Shown here in pieces: positions 34,128-45,499 of a stretch of 64,000 nucleotides of DNA. A program made the position numbers and the translations under genes. Position 1 is the stretch's first letter. The number at the start of each line of letters is the position of its first letter. Under the pieces are notes generated by a model. It worked only from the letters and a program-made list of their open reading frames with translations. It ran no database searches and was not told where the DNA came from. Location: NCBI GenBank assembly GCA_016165875.1, contig JABBOT010000080.1, positions 45,559,272 through 45,623,271 of the forward strand. The letters run 5' to 3'. The DNA is from Acanthopleura granulata. Its lineage: Eukaryota > Mollusca > Polyplacophora > Chitonida > Chitonidae.

Positions 34128-36526
34128 GTTAGCTTGAAAAGTGCTGACCAGTTATATTTTGATAGGGTTCTCCGGCCCTCGAAGGGAAACAAATCAAGAT
34201 GTCACAGGGCCTGAAATCAAGTCGCAAAACAACAAACCCTCTACCTATATAAAAAAACAATACTTGTGATTTCAACATAAGTCAACAGAAATAATCCAAG
34301 GTGGGACAATTATTGAGGCAGAGGGCTCTACTACATATACTCTATGAGTTAAAGGACCTTTCTTCCGTCTATATAGATGGCAGGAGAACCCTAATGCAGC
34401 AGTAAACACAGAAATCTGTGGTTCGGGAAAGAAACACTCTAGGGCACTGCGTGAAATTTGAAGATGGTACTTTGATGGGTAAATAAAATATAACATGCAA
34501 AAGCACAATTGCTGCGTTTCGGGTAGAATTATCGCATCCAGATTTGTGATTTATTGCATATGTGGTAATTCTAATCAAAAAACGCTGATGGATAAACACA
34601 AACTAGTAAGCAAAACAGTCATAGATAATAATAGTCATAGCAAAATATTTCATAGATACTAAACTGTATCTTTGAAGGCAAATGGTAATCAATACAAAAT
34701 GCTGAAAATACAATTCTGTTCTCCTAAAATTGGAGTAAATGATTTTCTAGATATGGTTGATCATATAGAAATCAAATAATCGTAACAAGTCTTTTTTTGA
34801 CGCTTTTCAATAAAGGATTATGTTATTCGGTCAAAATTAACGCATACACAAGAGATGGTGTGAATAAAAAAGAGTGGCAGTTTACGGTTTTTACACCTAG
34901 GAATTTACAGATTGGTACACAGAGCTGGTTTCCACATCGTAATTGTTTTATATGTAAAGCATTGTATACTTCTAATGTTCATGTAGGAAATGTCGCTTAA
35001 GGGTCCCTGATGGTCAATGACACTTTACGATGAGTTTGGTTCTTCGCATCGAAGGAGCCAGATTGATTCTTGTTCTTTCGTAAAACAAGAGTCCTGCTTT
35101 GCCCGGTTTCCTGCATATATTCATGGAAAAAGTGGTATTAAATCACAGTCTTGAGCGGAATAATTATAGACAAAAAGGGTTTTCAATTAAGTAACGAATT
35201 CCACACAAAAAATTGCGAAAACGTATTAAATCCTTGACATTATTACTTGAAGCATTTAATGCCATTTTCTTGAAGTTTGTACTCAGTGCGATGGGAAAAA
35301 CATTTCGGAATTACTTCTTGGTTCTGCGTGTAAACCTGCATGTGAAGCCTCCCAGGGCGCTTCGTGATTCCGCCATGTAATATGATCGTATGTTTGCAGT
35401 CGTTTATCACTGGTTCAAATCCTGTCAAACTTTTAAGCTTGAGTTCGTCTCAGTGAAAAGAAGTCAATGTGACCGTTGTTTATTAAAGCCCTTATCGCTA
35501 ACTTTTTGAATTGAACGAAAACGAAAGAAAAGAAAAACAGAAGAAGAAACAAGAAAAGATAAACTTAAAAAAAACTATAGAGTATATGCCTTTACGTTAG
35601 ACAAAGCTAACTTTCCAGCGTTCAGTGCTTTTTGTGTATATTTTTTTTCTTATTTCTTATTCATTTTATGGATGAGGGACAGACGAACGCATCGTGTACA
35701 AGAACAAACGGTCTTGCTATAAAGTACATGCCAGTGTTAAAAAAAACACCATTTCTCTTGAATCTTGACAGCCATGCACAGTCAGCTCATTTCATTTCAC
35801 ACCGTTAGTGTGCATTTTTTTTCTGATGTTTTGTGGAAAAATGTAACCGCTTCGCAGTCCATCGATTTTCATTCAGTCATCCCAACTAGGTTGTCTGCAG
35901 AGATAAAATGTGAAAATTGACACATGAAGCTGTACATTCAAAGAATATCTGAAACCTGAAATTATTAATCACATGATTGATGTCTTGTAGCCTTGCCTAT
36001 TATGGATAAAAGCAAGGTCAATTCAATCGTGGACAAAGGAAAAAAAACCGTGTCGAATCTGAGAAAATGATGCCATGAGAAAGGTGAAAGTGTCAAGAGG
36101 AATATTTTCATGGAAATGACTGTGGATTGGTGCACAAAAAGTCAAGAATATGTTCTGCTGGAGTTTCTGATAGATTTCGCATTCATACACTCTGATTTTC
36201 AAACTAGATGTTAAATCTGCGAGGGAATACAGAGGTCTTGTTAAACACTAAGCAGTTTCCTTGTCCTACGTCATAATGATAAATCGACATACAAATTTAC
36301 CCGTATTTTTATTGTTCATTCTACACAAGGCAAAAACACCATGCATGAGAATTCAACACATATATGTTTAGATCTATTTGGACATGTCCGGTTCCAGGGA
36401 AAATATCCATAGTTAGTTTTATTTTGTGTGCAAAGATACCTAAGAGATCGGATTCCCTCAAATTCCATATTGCTATATGGATATAGGTATATACAATACA
36501 TATATAATATATATATGTGTTAATTA
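34128..36526. other. 2.4-kb gene-free stretch
   Basis: AT-rich with a purine-rich tract at about 35513-35575 (repeated GAAAA/AAGAA) and an (AT)n-like run at 36490-36517. No coding frame recognised. Confidence 0.45.
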
Positions 36527-36654
36527 TCATGCTGGCTTCCGGCCGTACGTGGGAAGGTCTGGGTTTCCCTCGGGCTTTGCTCGGTTTCCTCAAACCATTA
36601 TGTGAAATATTCTTAAGCTCGGCGTAAAACACCCATGAAACAATTAAATAAATT
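36527..36654 (+). mobile_element. SINE 3' half with internal deletion
   Basis: TGCTGGCTTCCGGCCGTACG, TGGGAAGGTCTGGGTTTCCC (the CCAGCAACCTGCGGATGG block is deleted), GGTTTCCTCAAACCATTATG, GAAATATTCTTAAGCTCGGC and GTAAAACACCCATG, then an A/T-rich tail. Confidence 0.85.
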
Positions 36655-36794
36655 TGTTAACTACATTTATTGATGGCAGCATGAGGTTTAGTGTAACCAA
36701 ATGCTGAATTCACTCACCCAGCATTCGTAACCAAATGGTCTTCATAGAGGGCAACTGTTGTTCACAATCTGACCTGCTCACCGCTTTGTGGAGC

Positions 36795-37111
36795 ATGTTG
36801 ACGTAGCAGTAGGACAACACCAGGCGAGGGTCACTAAAGCGTATTTGCGTGCTGAGGGTATACAGGTCCTTTCCTGGTCTCTATGTTCTCTGATTTGTCA
36901 CCCCACGAATCGTGGGATGCCCGGGATCAGAGTGAGATAACGTGACCCGGCGCCCCAGATCCATAGGCACCGCAGAAGAGCTCTGCAAGAGGAGTGGAAT
37001 GCTTTTCCTCGGAACTATGCCATGCGCCATGATGAACTGCAGCGCGCCATGCCAATGGTTGCCACACCTCCCATTGATGACTTCGAGATGATGTCATTCT
37101 TTATCATCTAA
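36795..37111 (+). pseudogene. Tc1/mariner transposase C-terminal relic
   Basis: Broken frames read in order like a Tc1-type DDE transposase: Q-stop-DNTR (second catalytic D at 36813-36815), then VTKAYLRAEGIQVLSW, then DLSPHESWDARDQ with the third catalytic position as E (36907-36909, in SPHE for the usual SPIEH), then RDPAPQIHRHRRRALQEEWN with FPRNY (the conserved ALxEEWxxIPQ region) and a stop at 37109. At least one in-frame stop and two frameshifts separate these pieces, and the D-E spacing is about 4 residues shorter than the usual 34. The N-terminal DNA-binding half and the terminal inverted repeats were not found. It is a dead cut-and-paste element fragment between two SINEs. Confidence 0.72.
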
Positions 37112-37388
37112 CTTGCACTTAGTGGACGGGTGGCGCATTCAAACCGTGCGACAGATGTTCCTGTTTGTTTTGAGGGTTTTTACCTCAATTTACGTGTCAA
37201 AAACGAGCCTTAAAAGTATATATAATCTTGGACTCGTACATTCACTTGTACATTTGGACTGCTGACCTTGAGTTTGTACTGACGGTGAACTGTAAATGAG
37301 GCTTACCAGATCAAGCTTCTTTTCTGTAATATCAGTCTACGACCATATTTGTTAGTTGTTAAGCTAGCCTACTCTACTTTTCGGTGTA

Positions 37389-37576
37389 TCACCAATGTGG
37401 TCGCCTTAATTTCAAGCCCAGCTCATGCTGACTTCCTCTCCTGTCGTACGTGGAAATGTCTGCCTGGAACCTGCGGCACTGCTCGGTTTTCTTCCTCGAT
37501 AATGATGGCCGCCGTGGTATAAGTGAAATATTCTTGATAATGTCCTAAACAGAAATGAAATAAATAAATGAATAAC
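37389..37576 (+). mobile_element. SINE, head partly lost
   Basis: TCACCAATGTGGTCGCCTTA, then TTCAAGCCCAGCTCATGCTG (B box region) and ACTTCCTCTCCTGTCGTACG. Part of the body is deleted, then ATGATGGCCGCCGTGGTATA, GTGAAATATTCTTGATAATG and an (AAAT)n tail. Confidence 0.85.
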
Positions 37577-38689
37577 TTTTCGATGTCGGTTGACAGTAAT
37601 AAATAGTAGTAGTTCTCTGTGTTAGCAAGCACTACTTTTTTGCGTTGTACCAGATGGTTAGAAACAATACATTGAAATAATGTAAGTTATTAGAATTGCA
37701 GATACAGGGATATATATAACAAACAGAGAATGGTGCACTTTAATTGTAAAAAATCACATTTTCATATCCGTATGTATAGGTATGTGTACGAATATATACG
37801 TATGTACATACACATGTCTTTGTCCATACATGTATACATCGTTTAGTCTATATATATATATATATATAGCATGGTGCAGATTGTCGGCTCAATTAAAAAA
37901 TTCCTCTGAATTGTTTTCTGCACAAGGCGAAGTTATTCTCAATACTGTGGGGATCACCTGACCCATCCACCCGAGAAAAACGCCTAAAAAGCCAAGGTCG
38001 AGATATCTTGCTCGCAGATTATCTTATATCCCCTTATGCTGATTTATGTTTGATACACATAACGTTTTCAAGAAATAGAGAAGTTGTGACGGTAAACAGG
38101 CATTGACGTGCATTGTTTCTAAATCACGCTCATTTCCACTGAGTTTGTGTTCTATACCAACGAACATTTACACTCACGGTGAAATTACACAACTCCCTTA
38201 CAAGCACTTCGTAAGTATAAGCTGTCACTCGGTGGTTAAGAAATAGGCAAAGGTAACGGATATCAAAAGTTCATCAACTTTCTTCACCGTAAGCGACGAC
38301 ACACGTGAGCGGACACTTCCACGCCTAGGGCATTCGCTCTGGTGATTCGTCGGTGTCATTACCCCGAGATGAAATTAACAAACGTTACTGTATACGTGCG
38401 CAAAAATTTAAGAGGAAATAAAATAAATCTACAGATACACAACATGATTTTAGAAGCTATAATGATTATGGCACCGACGAGGAGAATATTCATAAATACT
38501 TGTCAAAACATAAATGGTGTAACAGCTGTATTATATCTAGAACAGGTAAGGCAACCTTCAGGCTGAAGCGATATTTAAAAGTCAGATGTTCTCATGACAT
38601 CGAGCTGCTCTCAATGTAGTCCATGTAACAAAACGAACTAATAATCAGGCTCTGGAGTGATCCCGACTAGACAATAACACAGAACAAAA
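37577..38689. other. Spacer with (TA)n
   Basis: A (TA)10 run lies at 37849-37868, just after TGTA/CATA-rich text (37770-37840). No gene seen. Confidence 0.45.
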
Positions 38690-39840
38690 ATACCTGCTAA
38701 AGCAGCAATCTCGAGGTTCAAGCCGGTAGTTCCGGTCTATGTGTTGTCAGTTTGGGTTAAGTATATGGTGTCTTCATGCTTTATCACATGGGTGACCTAA
38801 TTAGAAAGCGTACATTTTTTTGAGCCATTAATACAATGCATATACACTATTCAGCATGTATTTAGATGTAAATGCCATATGTTTACTACATATGACATTT
38901 ACATCTGTATGTATTTACATCGGCGTATGAACAATATCTGAAGACTTGTAAATCCTCCACAGCGCAACGAATTTAGGCACAGATATCGTAGCTATGTAGT
39001 GATTTGTACTTGGTGATTTTCAGCTTTACGGCTGTAGAGTTTTTCTGTAGCATGACTTTCAAGTATGGGAGATGTTGCGATTTTTAACACTTTGATCGCG
39101 ACTGTCGACGAAAGTATGCATCACAGGAAATAAATAAAACCATATTTGTGACTAGGACGTCAAACTACGTCTCGTAGTATACTTACAATATTTGTATATT
39201 CATCCTAAACACGAATTCATTGTAGATGCATTATATATCATACATGTGTACATGTGCCGTACGGTGAATGACCCTTTTGTAAACTTTTGAAGCCCTGTTG
39301 ATCCTTTATTTTTTAAGACAGCTCAAAGATTTTCAGTACGCATACAACACGTAAATAACACTTATCACTGAGCTTAACTGACTTAAGCTTTAACCGTTTT
39401 CGGCTACGTCACATGCAAATATGGGTGCAACTGCGGATTTTCTTACTTTTTCCTCAACTTAGGACAAAAATATGCATCACAGGCATACCAGATTCGTGAC
39501 CAGGACGTCAAAGCACGCCGCGTAGCGTAGTTGCAATACTTGTACATATAGATGAAAATGTGCCAAATACAATAAATCGGCCTTTTGTAAACATTTGAAG
39601 CCCTGTATATCCTGCAATCTTTAAGAAAGCTCAAAGATTTTCATCTCACACACAGTACATCTTTAGCGCTTTCCACTGAGCTATCTTGTATAGCTATCTG
39701 TATGGCTTTAACCATTTTCTCTCACGTGACCTGCAAGTATGGGGAAAATTGCGCTTTTTCGCAATTTGTGACAAAAGTATGCATCGTAGGAAATAAATAC
39801 GACTGGATTCGTGATCAGGACGCCAAACTACCTCGACAGC
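38690..39840. repeat. Dispersed repeat family C, three partial units in tandem
   Basis: A unit of about 320-360 bp recurs. Its marks are CTTTTGTAAAC.TTTGAAGCCC, GCTCAAAGATTTTCA, then TTTAACCGTTTTC/GTAGAGTTTTTC, GACCTGCAAGTATGGG (and variants near 39061, 39414 and 39733), TATGCATC and GACTAGGACGTCAAACTAC. The left edge, with GCTAAAGCAGCAATCTCG (38696) and AATTAGAAAGCGTACATT (38799), matches the start of the copy at 40768. No coding content recognised. Confidence 0.7.
38865..38905. repeat. 17-bp inverted repeat inside repeat C
   Basis: Arms GATGTAAATGCCATATG and CATATGACATTTACATC pair with one mismatch around TTTACTA. The matching stretch in the 40768 copy (about 41085-41105) has only one arm. 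Confidence 0.75.
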
Positions 39841-39869
39841 ATATTTAAAAAACTCGAATTCGATATTTA

Positions 39870-40765
39870 TGTTTTCACTTGACTTCCTGTTCCGGTTATT
39901 TGCTCACACATTGCATTCTTTTTCTGTTCAAAAAATCAGCGTCAACAGTTGTTACTTGTGCAGAATTTCAGGTCAATCGCATTTGGGGTTCTCAAGAAAA
40001 TGCCTCTCAAATGTCTTCCTTTCAGCTAAACATGGCGGGTTGATAGGAAATCACGAGACCGATAACATCCAAACTTCTATTCACAAGACAATTCCCAGGC
40101 GTACTACCTATCTAAACCTAAATTTCGCGCAATTCTGCTTTGCCATTTTAGCCCCAGAAGTTTTTCAATTTTGAAACCCCTGTAATAGTGATTTTGGGCG
40201 GTATCTGCTACTTCCGGTTTGCCGACGCCACTGTCGCCTATGTAAAATTTGTCTCCATGTCTTTGGATGATGTTAGGACTTAAGACCGCGCCTCTAGCTT
40301 CATTACTTATGGAAAAATACTCACTGCTGGTTTTCCCAAATTTGCCTACTCGGAATAAGCGTCCCAAACTGCATCAGATGAAACAATTTCCCACAGTAAA
40401 ACAGTTTAGAAGATATTTGAAAAACGAGTTTTTTGGTCACATGACATTTATTACCCATTTGTGAGCTTCTAGAATTTTCCACCAATCAAACTTTCCTTTT
40501 CAAAATTGAGGTGCACTATCTTGGAAATACAAAATACCATGTGTGAGAGCAATCTTTTCGGGCGTTTTTGAGACGAAAATTTTTAAAGGTTTTCACTAAA
40601 ATCTAATATGGCCGCCAAGTGATATGACTAAAAGTTTCCAAAAGTTTAGGTGAAAAACCTCAGCTCTTCATGACGAACATACTGGAGTTTCATAACTGTG
40701 ATTTGCAACTTTCTCAAAAAACGCGGGACAAAAATGCTGAAAATAATAATATTAATAATAAATAT
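39870..40765. repeat. Dispersed repeat family A, copy 1 (plus partial)
   Basis: Shares ordered blocks with 45500-46220: GAAGTTTTTCAATTTTGAAA, TACTTCCGGTTTGCCGACG, GGATGATGTTAGGACTTAAG, GCGTCCCAAACTGCATCAGA, GGTCACATGACATTTATTAC, AGGTTTTCACTAAAATCTAA and TATGGCCGCCAAGTGA, ending in an AATAATAATATTAATAATA run. A partial second copy in front (39878-40060) has the same GGTCAATCGCATTTGGGGTT and AACATGGCGGG blocks. Repeats of this kind, often carrying a phrase like ATGGCCGCCAAGTCACGTGA, occur widely in marine invertebrate genomes as far as I know. I cannot name the element. Confidence 0.7.
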
Positions 40766-40767
40766 AG

Positions 40768-41345
40768 CTGCTAAAGCAGCGATTCCGGGTTTCAAGTCAG
40801 TATTGCTGTCTTGTACTATGTCACTTCCAGTTACCTTAATGGTGTTCATGTATAGATACATAACCAACTTAATTAGAAAGCCTACATTCTTCGGCATCTG
40901 TCAATCACCGTGGCCTGGTTAGCGCATAGTAAAGAAGACAAGGTTTGCGCTAAAACAAAGCTAACTTTTAGAAATGCATGCACAACATACACTGGTGAGC
41001 CAATCGAAACTGTAGTGCAAACCAGATAATTCAGAGAACATCGTAAACATTCTTCGTAGCCATCCATACATTGAATTACACTATATAGCATGTATATGTA
41101 AATGTGCCAATTGTTGTAACTCTGACTTCGGACATTATTTAAAAGCCTGTGTCGAAAAACACAGATCACAGATTTTCATCATGCATACAGCACATGTATA
41201 ATCCGTTATACACAAGGATTTCAACTTTACAGCTGTAACAGTTTTCTGTCAGGTGACCTGCAAAAACGGAGGAAATTGCGCTTTTTCCCCTTTTAATCGC
41301 AATTTGCTACAAAAATATACATCGCGCGACAAAACTAAGACAGTG
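40768..41345. repeat. Dispersed repeat family C, copy 2
   Basis: Starts GCTGCTAAAGCAGCGATTCC and contains AATTAGAAAGCCTACATTC, AGCATGTATATGTAAATGTG, CAGATTTTCATCATGCATAC, CAACTTTACAGCTGTAACAG, TTTTCTGTCAGGTGACCTGC and GAGGAAATTGCGCTTTTTCC in the same order as 38690-39840. A stretch at 40900-41050 absent from copy 1 may be a later insertion. Confidence 0.65.
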
Positions 41346-42159
41346 TGTGTACTTACATATAGACATAGAGATTCCACCATGGTTAGAATTCAGTTTTATG
41401 AAAACATTTTTCATTTGCTACATATACATGTATTGATTTTAATAAGCACATGTACTCACATGCATGAGAGTCTAAATTGTCATTAATTAACCTTAGCTAA
41501 ATTCATGTACATTTATCAGATGGAAAATAATTAATTACCAATACTACAGTTTAATTGCTTGTTGTTGAATATATAACGTGTTGAAAAATCTTGAGTAGGA
41601 AATGTGAAGAGAAAAATATGGAAAAGCATTCTGGGAGTTCAACTTTCAATACCACTAGTAGTATGTTATGAGCTCTGCTTGCAGTTTCTCTGGCAAAATT
41701 TTGGGTCATTTATACATATAGTAACATTTGATGTACAAGAGAAACCCAAAGGTCATGACAATGTGTTCTCAGCCAAGTTGCATCAGCCTGTCATCAGTGT
41801 CATCTGTAGCCATCACTTTCATTATTCCTTCAGAATTTTAATCACCAGCTTAATGCTAGAATGGCTGATTGTCTATTCCTTTGCTTTGTTACATACAGAG
41901 TTGCAGTAGTCACAAAGACTTGTATATAAATTTGTCAAGATAAAGTTTCCCAGTGATGGTAAGGGGCCACTAGCCTGCTAGTTGTTTCCTGGGAGTGCAT
42001 CTTTAGAATGGCAGAGCACTGGTTACAGAAGGTTATATGACTGAAGGGCTGTTTGAGGGCAAGTGTGGCACTCACAAAGGTTGGAGTGTTGCTTAGTTTA
42101 CAATGTTAGTACAAATTGCTCAGCACTGGTTTGATAATCTATAATCTGGTCACATAATG
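41346..42159. other. Spacer, nothing seen
   Basis: A 101-codon ORF (41604-41909) is not recognisable. No other feature. Confidence 0.4.
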
Positions 42160-42306
42160 TATTTATTTATTTCATTAATGCTCAAGAATATTTCAATTAT
42201 ACGACGATGGCTAGCATTATGGTATGCGGTCTCAATGGTGAGAGGGAAGGCTTCTGGGTCATAACACTGCACTAGAGCGCTAAACATCTAGTCATGGAGG
42301 CCCCCC
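42160..42306 (-). mobile_element. SINE with large internal deletion
   Basis: The plus strand shows TATTTATTTATTTCATTAAT, GCTCAAGAATATTTCAATTA and TACGACGATGGCTAGCATTA, then jumps to GCGGTCTCAATGGTGAGAGG, GGTCATAACACTGCACTAGA and ends GTCATGGAGGCCCCCC. Tail and tRNA-like head are both kept, but about 100 bp of body is gone. Confidence 0.85.
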
Positions 42307-42760
42307 TATGGACACGGAACGTGCCTTACTCACCAACAGGCTCGTCCTGAAGGATGATCGAAATTTTTACAAGTAAGGCGGTGTCTGTAAAGAATTGTGG
42401 TAGCCCAAGCTTTCCCTAGTGGTGTATACCATTGTCAGTGAAAAACTTGTGCTACACCAATTCCTACAGTACGTAAGATGCTACTGCCACTAGTAAGATG
42501 GGGGTGGAGTTGGGGGTGTGGCACGATCCCAGTAAATCAGTGAAAGGCACTGGGAAAAATGATATACTGTACAAATATTGTATATATTGAGAAGCCTTTT
42601 ACTCCAACAGCACGTGGTTAAACTGGTCAACGTTTACGACACATTATTGAATAGTACGGTAGCTGTTTCTAGAATGAACTTATCATTAAAAATAAATACA
42701 TTTATGGTGCAAGTTGGAAACGTAAAACGAGATGTAAAGATTCAATGCTACCTGGACATT

Positions 42761-42812
42761 ATATTTATTTATTTATTTGATTGGTGTTTTATGCCGTACT
42801 CAAGAATATCCT
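42761..42812 (-). mobile_element. SINE 3' end fragment
   Basis: ATATTTATTTATTTATTTGA, TTGGTGTTTTATGCCGTACT, CAAGAATATC: tail and terminal block only. Confidence 0.8.
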
Positions 42813-43150
42813 GGGACATAATAACTGCGGAGCAAAACGCCTTCAAAAATGCTTCTTACTGACATCATACATCCAATCCTACCGGTTTATTTAATGCCCT
42901 GTAGCCAGATGTAAAGATGTGTTTATTACTTGTGCCATCCATAAATTGCAAAAGGGAATGAAACTCCACATTCTAACGTTTTTCTGCTTGAAAAACCTAA
43001 AGCTTAAACACCCAGAAGCCTGTCACCAATCAATTCTCTTATCCACCGTTTAGGTTTTTTAACTTGTTTTAAACATATCCGTCAGCTTTATTTACTTTTG
43101 CATGTTGTCAATGTCTTGACAACTATGTATGGTTGAAATATTTTTTTTCA

Positions 43151-43205
43151 CGATATGGCTGAAACAATGCCAGTGTGGCGTTAAGCCATAATCATTCATT
43201 CAATA
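43151..43205 (+). mobile_element. 3' tail of another SINE/LINE family
   Basis: ACGATATGGCTGAAACAATG, CCAGTGTGGCGTTAAGCCAT and AATCATTCATTCAATAAA form a typical retroposon 3' end ending in ATTC repeats, distinct from the (AAAT)n SINE. It resembles ends that I know from bivalve genomes. Confidence 0.55.
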
Positions 43206-43246
43206 AATTCTCTAAAATGGAAAATTTATAATGTTTTGCATGTATA

Positions 43247-43330
43247 TCGTGGCAGAGTGTTTAAGACTTTTATTTTTCAATTCCTGGACACTGGGTCAAT
43301 CCTAGCTTTGGACAGAATGTTTATCGATTT
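43247..43330 (+). mobile_element. tRNA-like head fragment
   Basis: TCGTGGCAGAGTGTTTAAGA (A-box-like) and CTGGGTCAATCCTAGC (B-box-like, 43291) stand about 45 bp apart, as in a tRNA-derived SINE head. No body follows. It may belong to the same family as the tail at 43151. Confidence 0.35.
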
Positions 43331-43590
43331 CCCTGCTCACAGTGCACATGGGGCCGTGTTTAAGACGACTTGTCTTCGATGAATATGGTGTGGATATTTG
43401 TTTGTCACATATAAGAAACTTTATCAGGAACTTGCCAAAGGTTAGCGGTTTAGGCCGTCTTCAGAATTATGACCTTAATTACCGAACGTGTTCTTTCACA
43501 GACCTTTGCATGGTGTTGTTCTTTCATTTTACATTTCAATCTTCCAATTTGAGTTGTTCTTCTAAATTGATATCCTAGCCAACCGTATTT

Positions 43591-43826
43591 AAATGATTTA
43601 TTTGATTGTTGTTTTACGCCCCACTCAAGAATATTTCACTTATACGACGGCGGCCAGCTTTATGGTGGGAGGAAACCTGACAGAGCCCGAGGGATACCGA
43701 CGACCACCCGCAGGTTGCTGGCAGACTTTCCCACGTACGACCGGAGAGGAAGCCAGCATGAACTGGACTTGAACTCACATTGGTGAGAGGCACGGGGTCA
43801 TAACGCCGAGCTCGCGCACACCCCCC
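43591..43826 (-). mobile_element. Near-complete SINE, inverted
   Basis: Plus-strand order: ATTTATTTGATTGTTGTTTT, ACGCCCCACTCAAGAATATT, TCACTTATACGACGGCGGCC, ATGGTGGGAGGAAACCTGAC, ACCCGCAGGTTGCTGGCAGA, CCCACGTACGACCGGAGAGG, AAGCCAGCATGAACTGGACT, CATTGGTGAGAGGCACGGGG. The head end is degraded after TCATAACGCCGAGCTCGCGC. This is the best preserved body in the window. Confidence 0.9.
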
Positions 43827-43964
43827 TTGACCTCTCCTCCCCCACTAGCAATCCGTAAGCCTGATGAATAAATGACAAAATATTCTAATACATTTGACAA
43901 GAATTTATTTCATCACGTCGCATATCCTTATATCAGACAGGTTTAGCACTCTTGATGTTTAGGC

Positions 43965-45400
43965 CTACAACACTAGGTATGAAGGGCGAATGCAGTGTCC
44001 AAGTGCCCTCATTGTTTCTGGGACAGCCTTCCGTCCATGTTTACGATCATTACAAATGACGAAAACTCTTTCTTGAAGTCTTCCTGTTAAGCGCTTCACT
44101 CTCTTTGCCTGTAACTGTTTTCGGGCTTCTTGGTGCAGTGCAGTGGGGACAAGAGCCTAGTCCTTCCTCGGCGATTCTATCAGCTTCCATACAGAAAGAT
44201 GTCTGTGATCATCCAATTGCGAGAATTGCAGGTTCCAACTGTCGCAAAAGTTGTTTGTCCTGTCATCACCGGTCATGGTGAGGTCATGGACGTTCCATGT
44301 TGGTGTACCGAGTACTGGTTGTCGACGTCTGAAATGGACAGGAGGAACAGTTCCATCAGTTGCTGCAGGAGACTGTATTCTTTGATACGTCCCAATCACG
44401 TAAGTAGTGTCAAAGTAATCCACCAGAACACCCAATACAGCTGATGTATTGGCTTTTAGATATCTGATGCCTTCTGTGATTTCATCTAACGGGAGAAATG
44501 CCAGCCCGACCAGCATTCCGCAGAAATGTTGATTTATGCTTCTTGCCGATACTTCTGGGTCATGCCACGGTCTTGAATTCTTCTCCAAGTTGACTGTGTC
44601 AGATGGTAAAAACAACCTTGGGTTGTAACATGGTTGCCAAGAACGGCATGGATAACCTGCACTGCTGCGATTTCAAAGTCAGTCATGGCTGCGGTAGGGT
44701 ATAGCGTAAAAACAAGCTCCTCACACCGGTCCACTGCCACTTGCAGGATGATATCTTAAATCGCCAGAGTCTTGTTGGGTAGAAGTGCGTAGACACAAGA
44801 CACTACAGTATCCCGCAGCGGGCCTCGGATGACGTACAATTGTGTAAATATGCCAGGTGACATAGAAAAGTTTCCGTCCATAAACCACCTTTGACATCTT
44901 GCCAGTGTCTAATGGTGAAGGGCATCATCTGTAGCGAAAACTACACTTTTGTTTGGTGCCGGCTGTGGACCGCTGTCATGAGTAAGGAATGGCTTAGGTT
45001 CCTCGCCTCTTGTGTTGGACCACTCTTCGGGAATAACCAGTTCCTGAAATACGAAAAAACATTCATTATAGTAGTTGCATACAGAGTTGCTCTCAGAATG
45101 TTAAGAAAAAGGGACAGTTATGTTTTAAGCAGTGATTTGAAAGGATTCTCTACAAATTTCAACTTGCATAGAATGGTCAACATCAAAATCAAAGTTGTTG
45201 ACACCTGCGACCTAAATCAGTTAGTACTTAATACAATAGACCCTGACAGTTTTGCAAATTCTTAATTATTAGGGCAAGTATAATTTTCTCTTACCTGAAG
45301 ACTATTTGGATCCTTCTTTGTTTCGCCTTATATTTCATGGCATCTATCCTATCAACATGCGGTCTCGCTGGTTCAGGAAGCTCATCAATTTTAATAACAA
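43965..45400 (-). pseudogene. MULE (Mutator-like) transposase pseudogene with one intron
   Basis: Reading the minus strand, a 5' exon ends at 45295 (CTTCAG/GTAAGA) and a 251-bp intron runs to TATTTCAG at 45044. The main exon then opens ELVIPEEWSN and continues through VVFATDDALHH, RWFMDGNF (first catalytic D, 44876-44878), FTQLYVIRGPL, YALLPNKT, MTDFE (second D, 44678-44680), GCFYHLTQSTWRRIQDR (conserved C-x-x-H), LVDYFDTTYVIGTY and RTNNFCDSWN, where the usual catalytic E is D (44241-44243). It ends near AVPETMRALGHCI. This order is that of the MULE transposase domain. It is dead: stops at 44909-44911 and 44756-44758, and frameshifts near 45330, 44540 and 44155. No FLYWCH or other N-terminal domain or terminal repeat was found. 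It could be an old element or a decayed domesticated gene. Confidence 0.85.
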
Positions 45401-45499
45401 TATGTGTTAAATGTTTTAAGGTCAACCCAAAATGTTCGCCAGGTCACATGACTGAGGACACTCAAATTTTTACTCCCTAGAGCACATCTCCGGGTCTAA

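Noticed and set aside
35330..35425. B-box-like GGTTCAAATCC at 35412
   Set aside because: No A box at suitable distance, no cloverleaf arms and no SINE body.
44891..45265. 124-codon plus-strand ORF
   Set aside because: It is antisense to the MULE relic and its intron.
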